Shown here one piece after another: positions 11,430-23,520 of a DNA stretch of 64,000 nucleotides. Origin of the DNA: Capitulum mitella (taxonomy: Eukaryota > Arthropoda > Thecostraca > Pollicipedomorpha > Pollicipedidae); contig CP099842.1 of the NCBI GenBank assembly GCA_030062745.1, positions 558,001 through 622,000 on the forward strand. The letters are read 5' to 3'. The first letter of the stretch is position 1; each line of letters opens with the position of its first letter. The notes under the pieces were generated by a model. The model saw only the letters and a program-made list of their open reading frames with translations. It made no database searches and was not told the origin of the DNA. A program made the position numbers and the translations under genes.

Positions 11430-12592
11430 AGTTGATATCTTCAAGGCCAAATGGGGTGGAAAAGGTCAACTTTGGACACTTTATCGGCCTGTACATGCCA
11501 TTCCGTACAACTTTTCGAACGAAACGGGGTGTTTGTTGGGCCGTTAAAACGTGGAATACGATAACTTCCATTCATTTGGCGTCTTGACTGGGAATTTTGG
11601 GTCGAGGTCATGTCAGGTCAATGACCTGTGACGTCATTTTTATAATCTTTTACAGATCAGATTTCGAACAACACGGGACAGTTTGAGCGTAAATGAGGGC
11701 GCGACATGTATCTTTTGGCGTATTTTTAGTGAAGATAGCCAACATCAGTACATCTGGTCATTTCCAGCGTTTGTATTTCTGTATGTATGTATAGCTATGT
11801 ATGTATATCAATGTCAGTATCAATATGCCAAACGTGTTTTAGAAGGGTCTTTGAATGCGTATTTCACACAAATCGATGTATTGCAAAACAAATCTGGACC
11901 AGGTCACAAAAACCTGCCCTTGACCTTTGATGACCTTGGCCTGAAATGACTCTGGCATATACATATGCGTCTGCATGTGCGCACACGTGTCTTTATTAAG
12001 GTCTTTGAATGCATATTTCATACAAATCGATATGTCGCAGAACAAATCTGAGCAAGGTTACAAGATATTTGACCTTGGCCTTTAACGACCTTGACCTTCA
12101 CTGACCTTGGAATATGTAAGCGTATCAGTGTGCGCACACGTGTTTTTATTAGGGCCTTCGAATGCATATTTCATACAAACTGACATCTTGCAAAGCAAAT
12201 CTGGATCAGGTCACAAACCTTGACCTTTGATGCCCTTAACCCTTATTGACCTTGGCTGTGGCCTTGGTACGTCCATCGCTAATGCCCGAATGACATCGCC
12301 TGACTGTGTTCAAACAGCAGTCTTAAGAAGAACGCCAGTTCTTTCACAAAGTTCCCATTTGTCGGCGACAACCGTCGTTTTCGTGATGTTTGCCTGACTT
12401 CAAATGCTTGAAACTTCAAAATTTCCGGCCGATTTCCAATTTTTCTACGCCATTCGACGAGTTATTCAATTGCCATAAATGCCACAAAGTAACAGCAACC
12501 AGCTCAGATGCGTTCTCGAGATATTCAAGAAGAGCAGGTGGGGGGCACAAAAAGACCTCCATTCCAGTGCGCTTGTTAAAAGACAGCTACAG
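11430..12592 (-). repeat. R2 repeat (AGGTCA-rich), reversed, inside the hAT-ended element
   Basis: Read on the minus strand, this matches 42686-43845 along most of its length and 23181-23520 at its start. On the minus strand it begins right after a TTAA with a motif like CAAGCGCACTGGAATGGAGG. The TTAA-bordered start and nearby G/C-rich inverted segment resemble the MITE families here. The other terminus could not be defined. The middle is a three-monomer tandem array. Confidence 0.7.
11840..12290. repeat. Three tandem ~154-bp monomers inside R2
   Basis: The anchor AATCTG starts at 11891, 12045 and 12198, giving periods of 154 and 153 bases. Each monomer also carries a GAATGCNTATTTCA-like motif, one or more TGACCTT (AGGTCA) motifs and a GCGCACACGTGT-like motif. 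The second R2 copy has the same three-monomer layout. Confidence 0.85.
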
Positions 12593-12654
12593 CTGATTCG
12601 AGCTGTAAAAACAACGGGTGTCATAACGCGTTCCGGCTGGAAGGTTTGGAATCT

Positions 12655-13410
12655 CCAGAATGTACGTGACAAAAAAATATTGGTGGCAAACAAGGTTCGG
12701 TACCGAAAGAGCAAGAGGTCACCCCAGGCCACCCAAAAACAAGAGGTCGCCCAAAAGACCCGCATCCGGAAACTGTCCCGCGGATCACATGAAATCGGAA
12801 AGAACGGGGCATTGCCATGGACGACGAAAGCTACTTCACCTACCACGAGAGGTATATGTCAGGAAACCTTGGGTACTCTGTTGGAGCACGTCCAGCAGAA
12901 GTCCAGCAAAAGTACAACTGAGGCCAGAGAGCAAGTTTCCCCGCAATCTTTTCGTGTGGCCCGCCATCTATCTCAGGGGTGTGACAAAGCCGGCTATCAT
13001 GCCAGGTATGGGTAATGTTGATGGTAACATGTACCGTGAGAAGTGCGTAGGAGATGTGCTCATCCCATATTTGGATGAGTACTGTTTCGAGGGGGACATC
13101 TTGATCTGGCCAGACTTGGCCAGCGCTCATTATGCGAAGAAAACGTTCAAGTTGCTGGAAGAGGCCAGAGTGCCGTATGTAGTGCGTGACAGCAGTCCCC
13201 CTGTGTGAACCAGGTGTGTCCTACTGAGGACATCTGGGCATCATTAAGCAGAGGATGTATCAAGGAGACTGGTACGTAACATCCAAAGTCGCCCTAAAGC
13301 GCTGGATGAGCCAGGTGATCGCTGCTCTGGACCAAGAGATACCGCGTTAAATGCTGGTGCGCGTACCCAGGCGCGTGCGTCTTGCCGACAGATGAGAGGC
13401 GATGGAGATG
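12655..13410 (+). pseudogene. Tc1/mariner (IS630-type) transposase relic
   Basis: Pieces of a DDE transposase are spread over all three plus-strand frames. They include the first-Asp motif MDDESYFTYHERYMSG near 12818, the segment NMYREKCVGDVLIPYLDEY near 13027, the second-Asp motif WPDLASAHYAKKTFKLL near 13106, and PTEDIW near 13220, which corresponds to the final acidic motif PIEDFW of this family. A C-terminal Leu/Arg-rich remnant follows to about 13400. Internal stops and frameshifts make it non-functional. Its own inverted repeats were not found. Confidence 0.75.
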
Positions 13411-13969
13411 ACCCATTAGGCAAGAACTGACCGCAACGGTTATGACTACATTTCTGCAAAGTTTAATGTTCATACAGTAATAAATGTGCTTACGGTATGA
13501 CTTTAAATACTGCCTCATTTTCCAGTGCCCACAATTTGTACTTTTCCTTAATGCATTTGTGTCAGAATTTCAGAAAGATAAGAAATATTTCGAAAAAAGG
13601 AAATCATAAGATGGGCTGCTGACCGCATGCTGGCTATTGTTTCACAGTTTTGAACCTGAGTCCCATTCTTGCAAGATATGTCCGAACCCTCCCGGACCAA
13701 TACAGAAAAGAATTGGTTCCATGGTCTCCAGACCGACTTGGAACTGCCAGTTACATCGACAATCTAACACAACAAGCCACGTTTCCCCTGAAACGGTTTT
13801 GGGCGCAGACATTAGAGCAACGTCTTGATTGTAAACCGGGAGGTTAAATATCCGGCAGTATCCGGCCGGATCACAAAAATATCCGGCCGGATACCGGATA
13901 CCGGATAATCTCTAATATCCGGCCGGATATCCGGCCGGACCGGATATCCGGTGCATCCCTAGTACTGGG

Positions 13970-14821
13970 TACATACCTTCATGTCTTATCTAGCTTGACC
14001 AGCGTCCTCCGCGAGCAAACTGGTTTTCTGGAAATATCTTCATTGGCTCATGTCCCTCATGCTTATCCTTTGTATATTTATGTATGCCTTGCTCGTTACC
14101 TGACCATGAACATCCTTCGTGGCCATGTACACGCTTTCTCCTCACCCTCCTTGTTGCCATTTACCCTCACATCGACCACAGTTTTCTCCTCTGTGTTCTC
14201 TGTGTTTTGTCCTTTTCTTGGTGTTCATCCTCACACCGCCACACTTTGCAGTTCAAGCAGTGCAGTTCCGAAATAGTTCGACTGCCCACACACACACTGG
14301 AATTTGAAATCTACACCATGGACGACCCGCGTATTCTACCAAGACTCCGAAGACTTACAACTAGCTTTTTGGGCGTCGACCACGACGAGTGTGGGACGAC
14401 GGGCCCAGTAGAAAAAGTGGTAGGTACGAGTGGCAACAGAGCTCGTCGTACTATCGGAATAGTCCTAGTACATTTCTGAAGTAACTAAATCACTGTACCT
14501 AAACTCAAGCTTATTCAGGAATGGTATTATCTAAGTACATATATATTGATCGGCATGACCGAATTTTACAGCGCGCTTATGTCTGGTTGTGGTAGCCAAT
14601 TTAGCAAACACTTGGCCGCTGACGCCATTCCCAGGACACCGTCTTTTCTAATACTGGATCGTAAGCCAAAGCTCGTAATCCCTACTAATAGCAACCTAGC
14701 TGCTTCACGAATAGCTTTTCTATTGGACTAGCCGCTGGTTGGTATCGTGACACGGTGAATCTTCAGTGAATTGGAATCAAACCTGTTAATCATTCCTTGA
14801 CTGGTAGATTTGGTTTACAGT
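13970..14821. other. No gene recognised between the composite element and unit B
   Basis: The interval contains pyrimidine-rich sequence and short unremarkable open frames. Nothing here matches the duplicated units or the named repeat families. Confidence 0.45.
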
Positions 14822-15398
14822 GTAGATTCCAGAATGCTCACTGTAACCGAAAACTGCGTCTATGCTTCAACGTATGACGCCGTATAATTTAACCTATTGC
14901 TATCTGGTGAATTTTTCGTCAAAAGGTGGTGGCGTTGTTTGGGTAAAGATACTGGAAATTTGGGGCGGCTGGCGTTTGTCGTTCGGATGTTGGGTCGCGC
15001 AGAAACAAGTGGGGGGGGGGGGGAATCATCCCTACCCAAGTAAATTGCGGGTTAGTCCTCGTATTGATTAGTGTTTTTAGGAACCGCCATTTTTGAGTAT
15101 TAACATTACGTCCTTTCTATTAATGCTATTTAACACATCTGATGCTGACCTCCGTATCAATTTTGAAAGCTGTGACATATTCCAGTGCTAACTTATATTA
15201 CTCGAAACACCATTATGCACACAGCAAATGTATCGGGAACATTGTGTGAGTGCTACTGATGGCCATCCATGACGGATCGTAGAAGTCCGAGTTGTCCCGT
15301 GTAGTTGAGACAAAAGCTCACTGTGCACTGTTTTCTGTACACTATTCGCCATGTGCCATACATCCTTAGATTATTTAATCCTCATCACATGTATTCTC

Positions 15399-15404
15399 TT
15401 TATT
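15399..15404 (-). other. Poly(A) signal of glycine-rich gene B
   Basis: AATAAA on the minus strand, about 160 bases downstream of the stop codon of gene B. Confidence 0.6.
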
Positions 15405-15565
15405 GTCTTTGTTCGTCTTAACAACACAGATACATCACTAATACTTGAGACTAAATCAGTAGTCATCATTGCCCGCCTGCATGAAAAGGCGTCTTTGAAA
15501 GCATTACACCAGGCATTTTTATAGTGGTAAAGGTATCCATGTCCATGACCATATCCATGCCCACG

Positions 15566-16100
15566 TTACCCTTTATAACCGCCGTATCCATATCCGTGTC
15601 CATAATAATGACCGTATCTGTGTCCATATCCGCCATAATAGCGACCGTATCCATGTCCGTGTCCACCGTAGTAGCCCCCAAGTCCACCTCCAATGCCACG
15701 GAATCCGCCGCCGAATCTTCCGAGTCCGCCGCCAAATCCGCCGAATCCTCCGCCGAATCTACCGAATCCTCCGCCGAATCCGCCGAGTCCGCCGCCGATT
15801 CCGTATCCTCCGTATCCGCCAAGGTAGCCGGCAGTAGCGACAGCAACCAGGCAGAACAAAACGACCAGCTGAAAAAGTAACATCGTGTCAGGCGCTTCAT
15901 GATGGACACTTGGGCTCGTTTACACGCTCCTTTTCGACGAGCGGCTGAATCGTGCTTTGTGTCGATTGGGGGTCGCAATAGTCCCCATGTGTAGTGGAAG
16001 GTGGCCAAATGGCGAGTGCTGGTGAGTGTTGTGGGGACTGTGCCACGACTGAGCTTGACGCCCAGCTAATGTGGAGTTTGGAAGCTGTGCTTACCTTCAT
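15566..16100 (-). CDS. Secreted glycine/tyrosine-rich protein, copy B
   Basis: Two-exon gene, join(15566..15868, 16095..16100), with a 226-bp intron bounded by GTAAGC and TTTTTCAG. Exon 1 codes Met-Lys only. The spliced product is 102 residues. The signal peptide is identical to that of copy A (MKLVVLFCLVAVATAG); the Gly-Phe repeat region has fewer Arg residues, and the tail has an extra His/Tyr segment (GHRYGHYYGHGYG). It ends GGYKG like the other two copies. The indels between copies keep the glycine-rich frame open, suggesting the protein is or was under selection. Role unknown: secreted structural or antimicrobial are both possible. Confidence 0.85.
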
Positions 16101-16167
16101 GGCGGCGGACATGTTTTCAGGAGACGTGTTCTGCTGTGAATGCTGTGCCGATCATGCACATCGTGCG

Positions 16168-16175
16168 ATTTTATA
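16168..16175 (-). promoter_or_regulatory. TATA box of glycine-rich gene B
   Basis: TATAAAAT on the minus strand, about 70 bases upstream of the ATG, in the same context as copy A. Confidence 0.7.
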
Positions 16176-19100
16176 CCAGACCGCAACATTTCCTATTTCG
16201 CAAAGTCCGTATCTGTGCACCATGCAAAAAAAGCCCACCACCACACCCATTCTGCACCAGAAAGGAGTAACTGGAAATGCAAGAAATTTGCAGACACATG
16301 ACCAAGTCTTGATTAAATTGCGTTTTCTCAAGCGCAAGCAAATACCTAACATTAGCAAGGCTGCGTTTATTGTTCGTTATTTGGTCTTCATTAGGCTGCA
16401 TACGATTAACGCACAGGTGATTTTGTACAACTCATAATTGATGCTCTGATATGTTCCGAACTGACAGCTTGGTTTATTACCTCGCGCCCAGCCCTGGGGA
16501 GAGGACGTTTCCACGCCTCCCAAGAACTTTGGTGGTAACAAAAAATGGCTTGCGCAGCGCACTGAAATTTTCACTATCTTTTCTCATATGCTTTCCGCAT
16601 ATCCTGTGGAATGTTCAACCCCCGGTGGTGCCAGGTCACTGGCCTGGATCACGTAAAAGATATCAACCCCCATTTTTTTAAAACTATTTTACAAACCACG
16701 GTGTGTGATTGATCGACCCAAAATTTCGGATATAGTAGTCGAGGATATTTCTAAGAACTACGCTATCTCGACTCTGCTGCCAAAGCCAAGAGACCCAAGC
16801 GTGCTTCATATCAGGTCATGTTCCTACGTCAGGTCAGGTCACATGATCTACGTTGTATAGCGCCCTACTGATCACGTTTGTGGGACCCAAGGAGCTTTAA
16901 TCCAAAGGTACTCTTTGCCATTCGGTTTGCATTGTTGCCGATCCTCGACAGAACACAAATGAAAGCAAAGAAAACGGCTAAATGTAGCTCATGTCGCACT
17001 GGTCACAGGGTCATAAGAGGTCACGTCGGGGCATTGGTTGTCTGGTCTGCCTGTATTTAAAAAATGTTCGTACAAATCCTTTCTACCGTTTGTCAAGAAT
17101 ACATGGACATCTCGTCAGCACGGTGAAAACCTCACAAATATCGCGGAAACTCCTTTTTGGGGCCTTCCCATGAGCGCACCCAAAAATTATGTTTAATGAA
17201 GTGAATATGATCTTTCCTGGTTCCCGGACTTTTTGCATGATTGTTTACATGAAAAATATTTTTATTCCTGGAGAAGATTGCTTTCATATGTAAAAGATAT
17301 ATATTAACCCTCGCCCACACATGGGGGGATGCCACTCCCCAAGTGGTTTTCCTTTGATGCACTCCAAGCTATTGAGGGCAGAATTGTGACTTTTTCGGTA
17401 ACTGCTTTTTTGTCCTTGCTGCAGATTTTCTGAAAATTTCAGGTATTGCCGACCTTTGGTTTGTTAGATATGACCCTGATCTCGAGGGCATGTCCTCATC
17501 CAAAGCGCGGTGCACTGTAAAATGTGTGAGCAAGGCGTCAAGTGCACCGCACATGTCATATCTGCTGATTGTTTTGCAAGCTGCATCCCACATGCGTCCG
17601 AAATGTGTACTTAGACCTACGAAAGATCAATGTCAGGGTCAATGTCAGATTGGGCCAAGAATAATATTACATTTTGTGAAACATCTAATGCATTTCGAGG
17701 AAGCTGATCTGGTAGACATCTAGAACATGTGTTTTTGAAACACATAACAAAAAAACAAACAAAAAAGAACACGCACGCACGCACGCAAGCCCGCACACGT
17801 ACACAAACAGAATTACAAATACGAAGCAATATATTTCTTCCATCCTGGATTTTTTTTCTGAATCCTTCCAGGTGTAGCCAATCAGAATTGTCTTTCGAAA
17901 TGTTATATTGCCTACCTTGATATTAGACCATAACCTAATGGCATGTCATCAGGTCCTCTTAGGTCGTGACCTGAGTTTCCACAATGTGTTTCGACGCTAG
18001 AAACGCAGCGCGACGTCATTTTTTAGGGTAGGGGACTTTGCAGTGAATATCCATTTCGTGCTGTTCTGGGCCAAATGAGGTATTTGGTCTCGGATGACTT
18101 CATTTGACTTTCTGTTGTTTTTCTGCTCTGCACATGCATCTGGTTCAATAAATCACTTCAAGCTATCTGGATTCACAAACAAACATCGATACGTAACAAA
18201 TTGCCTTCAAAGTAGCGTCGGAAGCGGATTCTGCTGAAAAGGGCGTATGCTGACCTTACGTGAAATGCGACCAACTGACTCAGACAGTAAAACTGTATGT
18301 CAAAAAACGACCAGAAGCTTCACTATCTGATTTAGGACCACCAATAGTTGTGCCTTTGCTAGATGGGGACTAATGCGCGAGGTATTTCGTTTGTAGCGCA
18401 AAAAGTAAAGTCTTTGTTTGACATGACTTTGAAGGTCAGGATTAGTCGTAAGAAAATCAAATCGGACACCGTTAGATTCAACATGTGCAATTTGCTGCAT
18501 GAAGCGATTTGCTGGTCTTTGTCGCAAGGCTCTATCTCAATTAGGAGGTGAATGGCTTGGGGGTGGCAACCGCCAAGGTGCGCTTTAGGATGGCAAAATG
18601 GCAAGTGCGGGCGAGGATTAGTATATGACTGAACGTTTTGGCTGTAGGCCATGTTCAGGAGTGACCATTTAGCAAGTGGGGGCAAGCCAGTCGAAGGCCG
18701 GGGCTCCCGTTAATTTAATTATACAATTCAAAAAGCCGAGGGAAGCGGCATTCAGCTACCCAGCCTCAGAGCTGCAGACACCAACATGAACTGCAAGATG
18801 CAAAAGCGTATAATTTATATCAATACGAATCGACATAACGTGAAATTTTTCATACATTTTGACTTTCCATAATTAACATATGCAGTGCTTGATGGGAGGG
18901 GAGGGCCAGCAATTACCTGTCCATCCTTTATCTTTGTTTTTAAAAACTTCCACAGTAATAATGGATCGCTGAAGTTTTATCTATCTCCTTCTGTCTCCTA
19001 AGAACATCTTTTGCCGTGCCGAGGTCAGATGGTCTCCAAAATGATTGTACTTACTCCGCAGCACAGATGGTATGGATGAGAGTAATTGAGGTCAACCAAG

Positions 19101-21455
19101 GTCATGTAGCTTAGGTGAAAATGAGAAATTGTGCAGATGGAAAATACGGGAATTTATGGGGACTTTGGCAATGCATGATGAATACAGGTGCCCCATAGCA
19201 TAGGCAAACTAGATCCTATCAATTTAAATCATCAGAAGTGAGATAGTGAAGATATACAGCACTCCTCTTTCATCAAACCCCCTCCTAGCAATAACACGGC
19301 ATTGAATGAAATGAACAAAAATGAAGACAATGTGATTCGACTTTGTCTTTAAAAATGTCTTCATTTTCTTTCAAATTAATTCGGTTTCGACGACGAACAA
19401 CTAAGGAACAAATCTGACCTCAGCTTTATTTAAACATCTACGAGTATGAGACTGGTAGAAACATGTGTCAAAACGAAACATAGTCCTTGATGTCCTTGAA
19501 TGCCGGGACAATGTCAATGGGTACATTTGAACGTAATGCTGACATGTGGGTGGCATGTCCGAAAGTGTTCTCCCGCGGGGTGTGTTCCTTGCTTTGTTTT
19601 TTGCCTTCCTCAGACGCTCAAATGTTGAAATACTCATTGCGCTCCCTAATTTCCGCCAGTCTTGCCCAGCATACCTGACCACACAAGGAACAGGCAAACC
19701 AAAGGTAATTTTGTAAACAATGTTCTTTAGACGGCATCGTCCACCCCTCATCAAAATGCCCCCCAACAACAATGTCATTGCTGTGAGGTGGATTGTACCT
19801 TAGTCTTTTCGCGCATGACAGAATTGCAACAGCAATGCTCAGTTTGACCCTACATTGTATTACAAGTTTTGTCCTGTCATTGGACATGGTAAGGAATTCG
19901 CTAAAGCGAAGACTTAGAAATGCAGAATGGTAATGCATGGTGAAATTCAATCATGAGAGGTGTGTTTTCGTAACGATGGCATATTACATAGTCGGCACTA
20001 CATTACGGGCATGCAAATCATCAAGAGTAAAACAATGACCAGAGAAATAGCCCGATCTGTGACCTAGGCCCCAGTCGGGTACACGCAAACAGTTGTAGTG
20101 TTTCCCGTGTATGAAACTTGCGATTAATCATTGGGCCCATTCACCAGATGCACACGCCTTCCGGTAACCGAAGATGCCGTTTTTTTTCTTTATCCTCGAT
20201 AATATTTTGATGCCTGAGGTCATTGTGACGTGGTAGTGGTTCGTGGCAGAATATTTGAGAATGTGGAAGTTTGGCACCATTTTGCAGGTGCCTAGTTAAC
20301 CATGCCATGCATTTCGCGTAGTGGTGACACTACGGCTGTGTGATAAACACAGCCGTGTGATAAACACAGCCGCCATTTCGAAGGAGTGTGCATGGTCTCA
20401 TTGACTGTATTTGTGAAGAGGGTCAAGTTGGTCCGTGCGAATAGGCCGGCGACATGCTGTTCCGTAAGGCACATGGCGCTGTGTTGAGGCTCTTCTAATA
20501 TTTGACAAATTTCAGCTTTCCTAATAGCTCAGTCTCTTCAGAGGTACGTTTTGCAATGTTGCGCAATGCCTTTCGGTGTGTTTGGGATCCAGAGGACAGC
20601 ATGCTTTTGTAACTGATCCCGCGCATTTGGGCTGAAGACTCTGTATTGTTGACTGGAGATGAACAGTATTGGCCTTGTTGATCGCATCAACACGGTATGC
20701 TGGGCTAAACAGTATATCGCAAAAAGAGCAGTCACCTCATTTCAAGATTTTTACCTACGATAAGCACCCAGGTGCTGATGCCAATGACCCTGTGGGCGGC
20801 GCCCCCACATAAGATTGAGGCCTAACGTTGCAAAATGCTTACAACGTTTGTTTTACGACGAAGACGTACTGACGACGAAGACGAAGTCACCGTATTGATA
20901 TATCTCCAACCATGGGATGCTATTGAACAAGAGGTTAAACACCAGCGATCTTTCAGTGCACTGACCTGACAATTTTTCAGAAAGTACATAGAAAGGTCTG
21001 ACAGTTAATAGTTTAGAAAGTTCAGACCAACCGGAGTAATCGTTGGCCGTCAACTTGCGACGAATTTTAGCGACTTGCACCAGTCCCCTCCCCCCCGCAG
21101 GTGCTGGCGATTGTGCTACGAATGTGAAATGGCAGCTTTGATAAACAATGAAAGAAACATCATCTTACTTTAATTTCGCGTGGATGTGCATTTGTAGCAA
21201 CATAGTTGCATGGAGCAGTGACTTGTGAGGTCTCTGCATATGCAAAGAATACTACGTAAGATTCGTCTGGTCTAAATGGTGATATACAGTGTACACCGGC
21301 ACCTGTTCATCACGCACAATATCTATGGAACTGGACCGATCGGAAAATTCCAGTCCAAACGTTGGAACTAGGTGACCAGTTCTTACAGTGAGGACGCAGG
21401 GTAAGAGAATGTATTTCCGGACCGAGAGCAAAAGCAGATCGACCAGAAGCTTTCT
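16176..21455. other. Unit B DNA upstream of gene B, no further gene recognised
   Basis: Collinear with unit C 27388-32415. It contains an AC/AAAAC-rich stretch near 17740-17815, scattered AGGTCA motifs, and a duplicated 17-bp hairpin motif at about 20334-20371 (GTGTGATAAACACAGCC twice) that appears once and altered in unit C. Short open frames are not conserved between copies. Confidence 0.5.
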
Positions 21456-21459
21456 TTAA
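21456..21459. other. Empty TTAA site matching the MITE pair of unit C
   Basis: Unit B reads CTTTAAATATCTTGTTATCG here with one TTAA. Unit C has TTAA, two complete family A elements, then TTAA and the same following sequence. This is the pre-insertion state. Confidence 0.85.
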
Positions 21460-21817
21460 ATATCTTGTTATCGATGTACTCGGACAGGAAATGTAAAAGG
21501 CCAAAATAGATCGAGGGCAAAGTCACGTTGGTAACAAAGATAATGCGCCAAACTGACAATTGCTATATGAATGAAATTTCGTAGAGATGATAACTAAGGG
21601 GGCGAATAAAGATGGGAGAATGATGATTAATCAAAGCAAAAGAAAAAATAAACAATATTTGTTGGCTGACGCCCCACTACGTCGGGAACGACGCTACAAA
21701 ACATTAGCGTTCATCTCAGGAAATCCAGCTACACGACGGAGCGCGCGTATCGCTAGCCGCTGCAAGCCACTTGTATTTCTTACTTTGGGCGTGTGTAAGT
21801 CTATTTCAATCGCTTAA

Positions 21818-21968
21818 CCCTATTCCGTGATCCTGCCCGTTGCATACGACTGCGATGGGTGTGGGGGGGGGGGGGCAGATCCTACCGCCCTCGTGCGATC
21901 TCCAAAATTATTCGTCCGATTTCCTAGAGGAAAACGGCGTTCGATAGGCTGTGCGAAGATCTACATTT
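21818..21968 (-). mobile_element. Fragment of a TTAA element, also in unit C
   Basis: TTAA at 21814-21817 is followed by CCCTATTCCGTGATCC, a G-run, and a version of the subterminal box seen in the other families (ATCTCCAAAATTATTCGTCCGATTT, with mismatches, then AAACGGCGTTCGAT). The orientation is that of a family A right end read on the minus strand. The same fragment is at 35218-35370 in unit C, so it predates the duplication. It is cut by the element that follows. Confidence 0.6.
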
Positions 21969-21972
21969 TTAA

Positions 21973-23176
21973 CCCGCGCACGACCGTCGGTCCGTTTCGA
22001 ACATGGGCGGCTGGGGGGGGGCAGTTGGCCGCCCCCCTCTAACTCACGAACGGTTGGTCGCACGATAAAAATAAGCATACCGTCGGAAAGCTTGTGACGA
22101 GAAGAACTCGAAACTGGTCTCATTTCTTAGTTTTAGATAATATGTAAACAATTTACGCCCTATATATGTTTCCTCATAGCCGACTGCATGAGACCGAGAA
22201 ATGGCCTGAATCTCAAGGACTGTGACTAAAAACGCATAGGTAAAGGTACCAGCGCACGGGCAAAGATCCGCAGATGCCGATACACGTCTAATTTCCCAGA
22301 TTTTTCAATATATACGCCGAAACGTTGAGTTAAATACACCGCATTTCTCGCGGTAGCTCTAGGCGTGCGCTGTTGCCGTATGCGGTAACAAATTGACGGG
22401 AAGCAATTTTAGCGTTCCTTTATTTTTGCAAAAAAAGACGATCTATGTATATTTTATTGATCTTTGTGGTTCTTGTGATGGTTTCTCATGCTTAAATTTT
22501 GGAAAAATTCATTTATTACCAATTTACACAATTGGCGGAGCTTTATTCGCAAGAGCCTGTTTATTTCCAAAATATGCTACTTTTTCAAACTTTTTGAGAT
22601 TCCTGGTATTACGTACGTCTGTGCAAGCCAATTTCGCCATTTTCTACCCATTCTGAATATTTCATCGCTGATTTTGACGGTGGTACATTTTGGCTGACTA
22701 CAGCTATTCGTGTCCTGACCTCAGGTCAATGGCTGGAAGTCATTAATGACGGTAACTAGATGTCTGCTTTACTCCACACTAAAAATGTTATGAAATATTC
22801 CGTCAATTTCCGAAAAAAACGACGACATGTCTTAAAAATGGGCTTGACCTTAGGTTAATGACCCGGAAAATTCCGAAAAATCTGAGAAAGCAGATTTGTT
22901 GTATCTATCCCGTTTACTAATCCCTGAAAGTATTATTAAGATATCTTGTTTTGCGAAAAAGTTAGAGGGCGCTAAACTTTTTTTGACATTGGTCTGTTTG
23001 ACCTGACCTAGGTCAGGAACCTGACACGACCTGAGGTCAAAATTTTGACACGAGATGTAAAGTTGATGAAGCAAAAGGTACATAAAGTTTCGTAACTCTG
23101 TGTTTGTTGGTTTTCTCGCAATCCCAGAAAAACCTCAGGGGGGGCAGTCAACTGCTCCCCCACAGTCGGGGACGGG
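21973..23176 (-). mobile_element. TTAA-bordered MITE, family B, copy 1
   Basis: A 1204-bp element flanked by TTAA at 21969-21972 and 23177-23180. On the minus strand it begins CCCGTCCCCGACTGTGG; the plus-strand left end begins CCCGCGCACGACCGTCGG, an imperfect inverted repeat. G-run/C-run hairpins lie near both ends. Over its first ~370 bases it matches 41368-41740, including AAAAGTTTAGCGCCCT. It carries several AGGTCA/TGACCT motifs. No coding sequence. Confidence 0.75.
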
Positions 23177-23180
23177 TTAA

Positions 23181-23520
23181 TATCCATCCTGGGAAGGGCC
23201 TTTTTGTGTCCCGCACCTGTTTTTCTTGAAAATCTCGAGTACGTATCGAAGCTGGTTGCTGCTACTTTATGGCATTTATGGCAACTGAATAACTCGTCGA
23301 TTGACGAAGAAAAATCGAAAATCGGTCTGAAACCTTTGAAGTTCCAAACATTTGAAGTCAAACAAACATAACGAAAATAACCGTTGTCGCTGACAAATGG
23401 GAACTTTCTAGAAGGACTAGCATCCTACCTAAGATTACCATTTGAACACAATCAAGCGACGTCATTCGGGGTAAGTGATAGATGTACCAAGACCAAAGCC
23501 AAAGCCAAAGCCAAGGGGCT
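23181..23520 (+). repeat. R2 repeat, truncated copy
   Basis: It starts directly after the TTAA that ends the preceding MITE and matches the first ~300 bases of the R2 copy at 42686. It passes into a short (CCAAAG)n-like run near 23490-23515, so the tandem monomers are missing. Confidence 0.65.

Larger units (their letters stand above)
11210..13961. mobile_element. Composite element with hAT-like ends
   Basis: The left end is TAGGGATGCACCGGATC and the right end is its inverse, ATCCGGTGCATCCCTA. Both are flanked by the identical 8-bp sequence GTACTGGG (11202-11209 and 13962-13969). An 8-bp target duplication and TAGGGATGCACCG termini are typical of the hAT superfamily. The first and last ~100 bp are built of CCGGATATCCGG-like palindromes. 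The inside holds a reversed R2 repeat (11430-12592) and a broken Tc1/mariner transposase (12655-13410), so it is a nested or composite element. No hAT transposase was recognised. The open stretch 13650-13847 is unidentified. Confidence 0.85.
14822..21972. repeat. Segmental duplication unit B
   Basis: Sequence from GATTCCAGAATG at about 14825 is collinear with unit C from about 25330. The match runs to the TTAA at 21969-21972, where a family B element is inserted. Unit B lacks the ~1.5 kb that precedes this point in A and C, and has an empty TTAA (21456-21459) where C has two MITEs. It contains glycine-rich gene B. Confidence 0.85.

Noticed and set aside
21587-21817. Lys/Arg-rich frame found in units B and C (also 34950-35207)
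   Set aside because: Shared by duplication only; no promoter, domain or signature, and the N-terminal parts differ.
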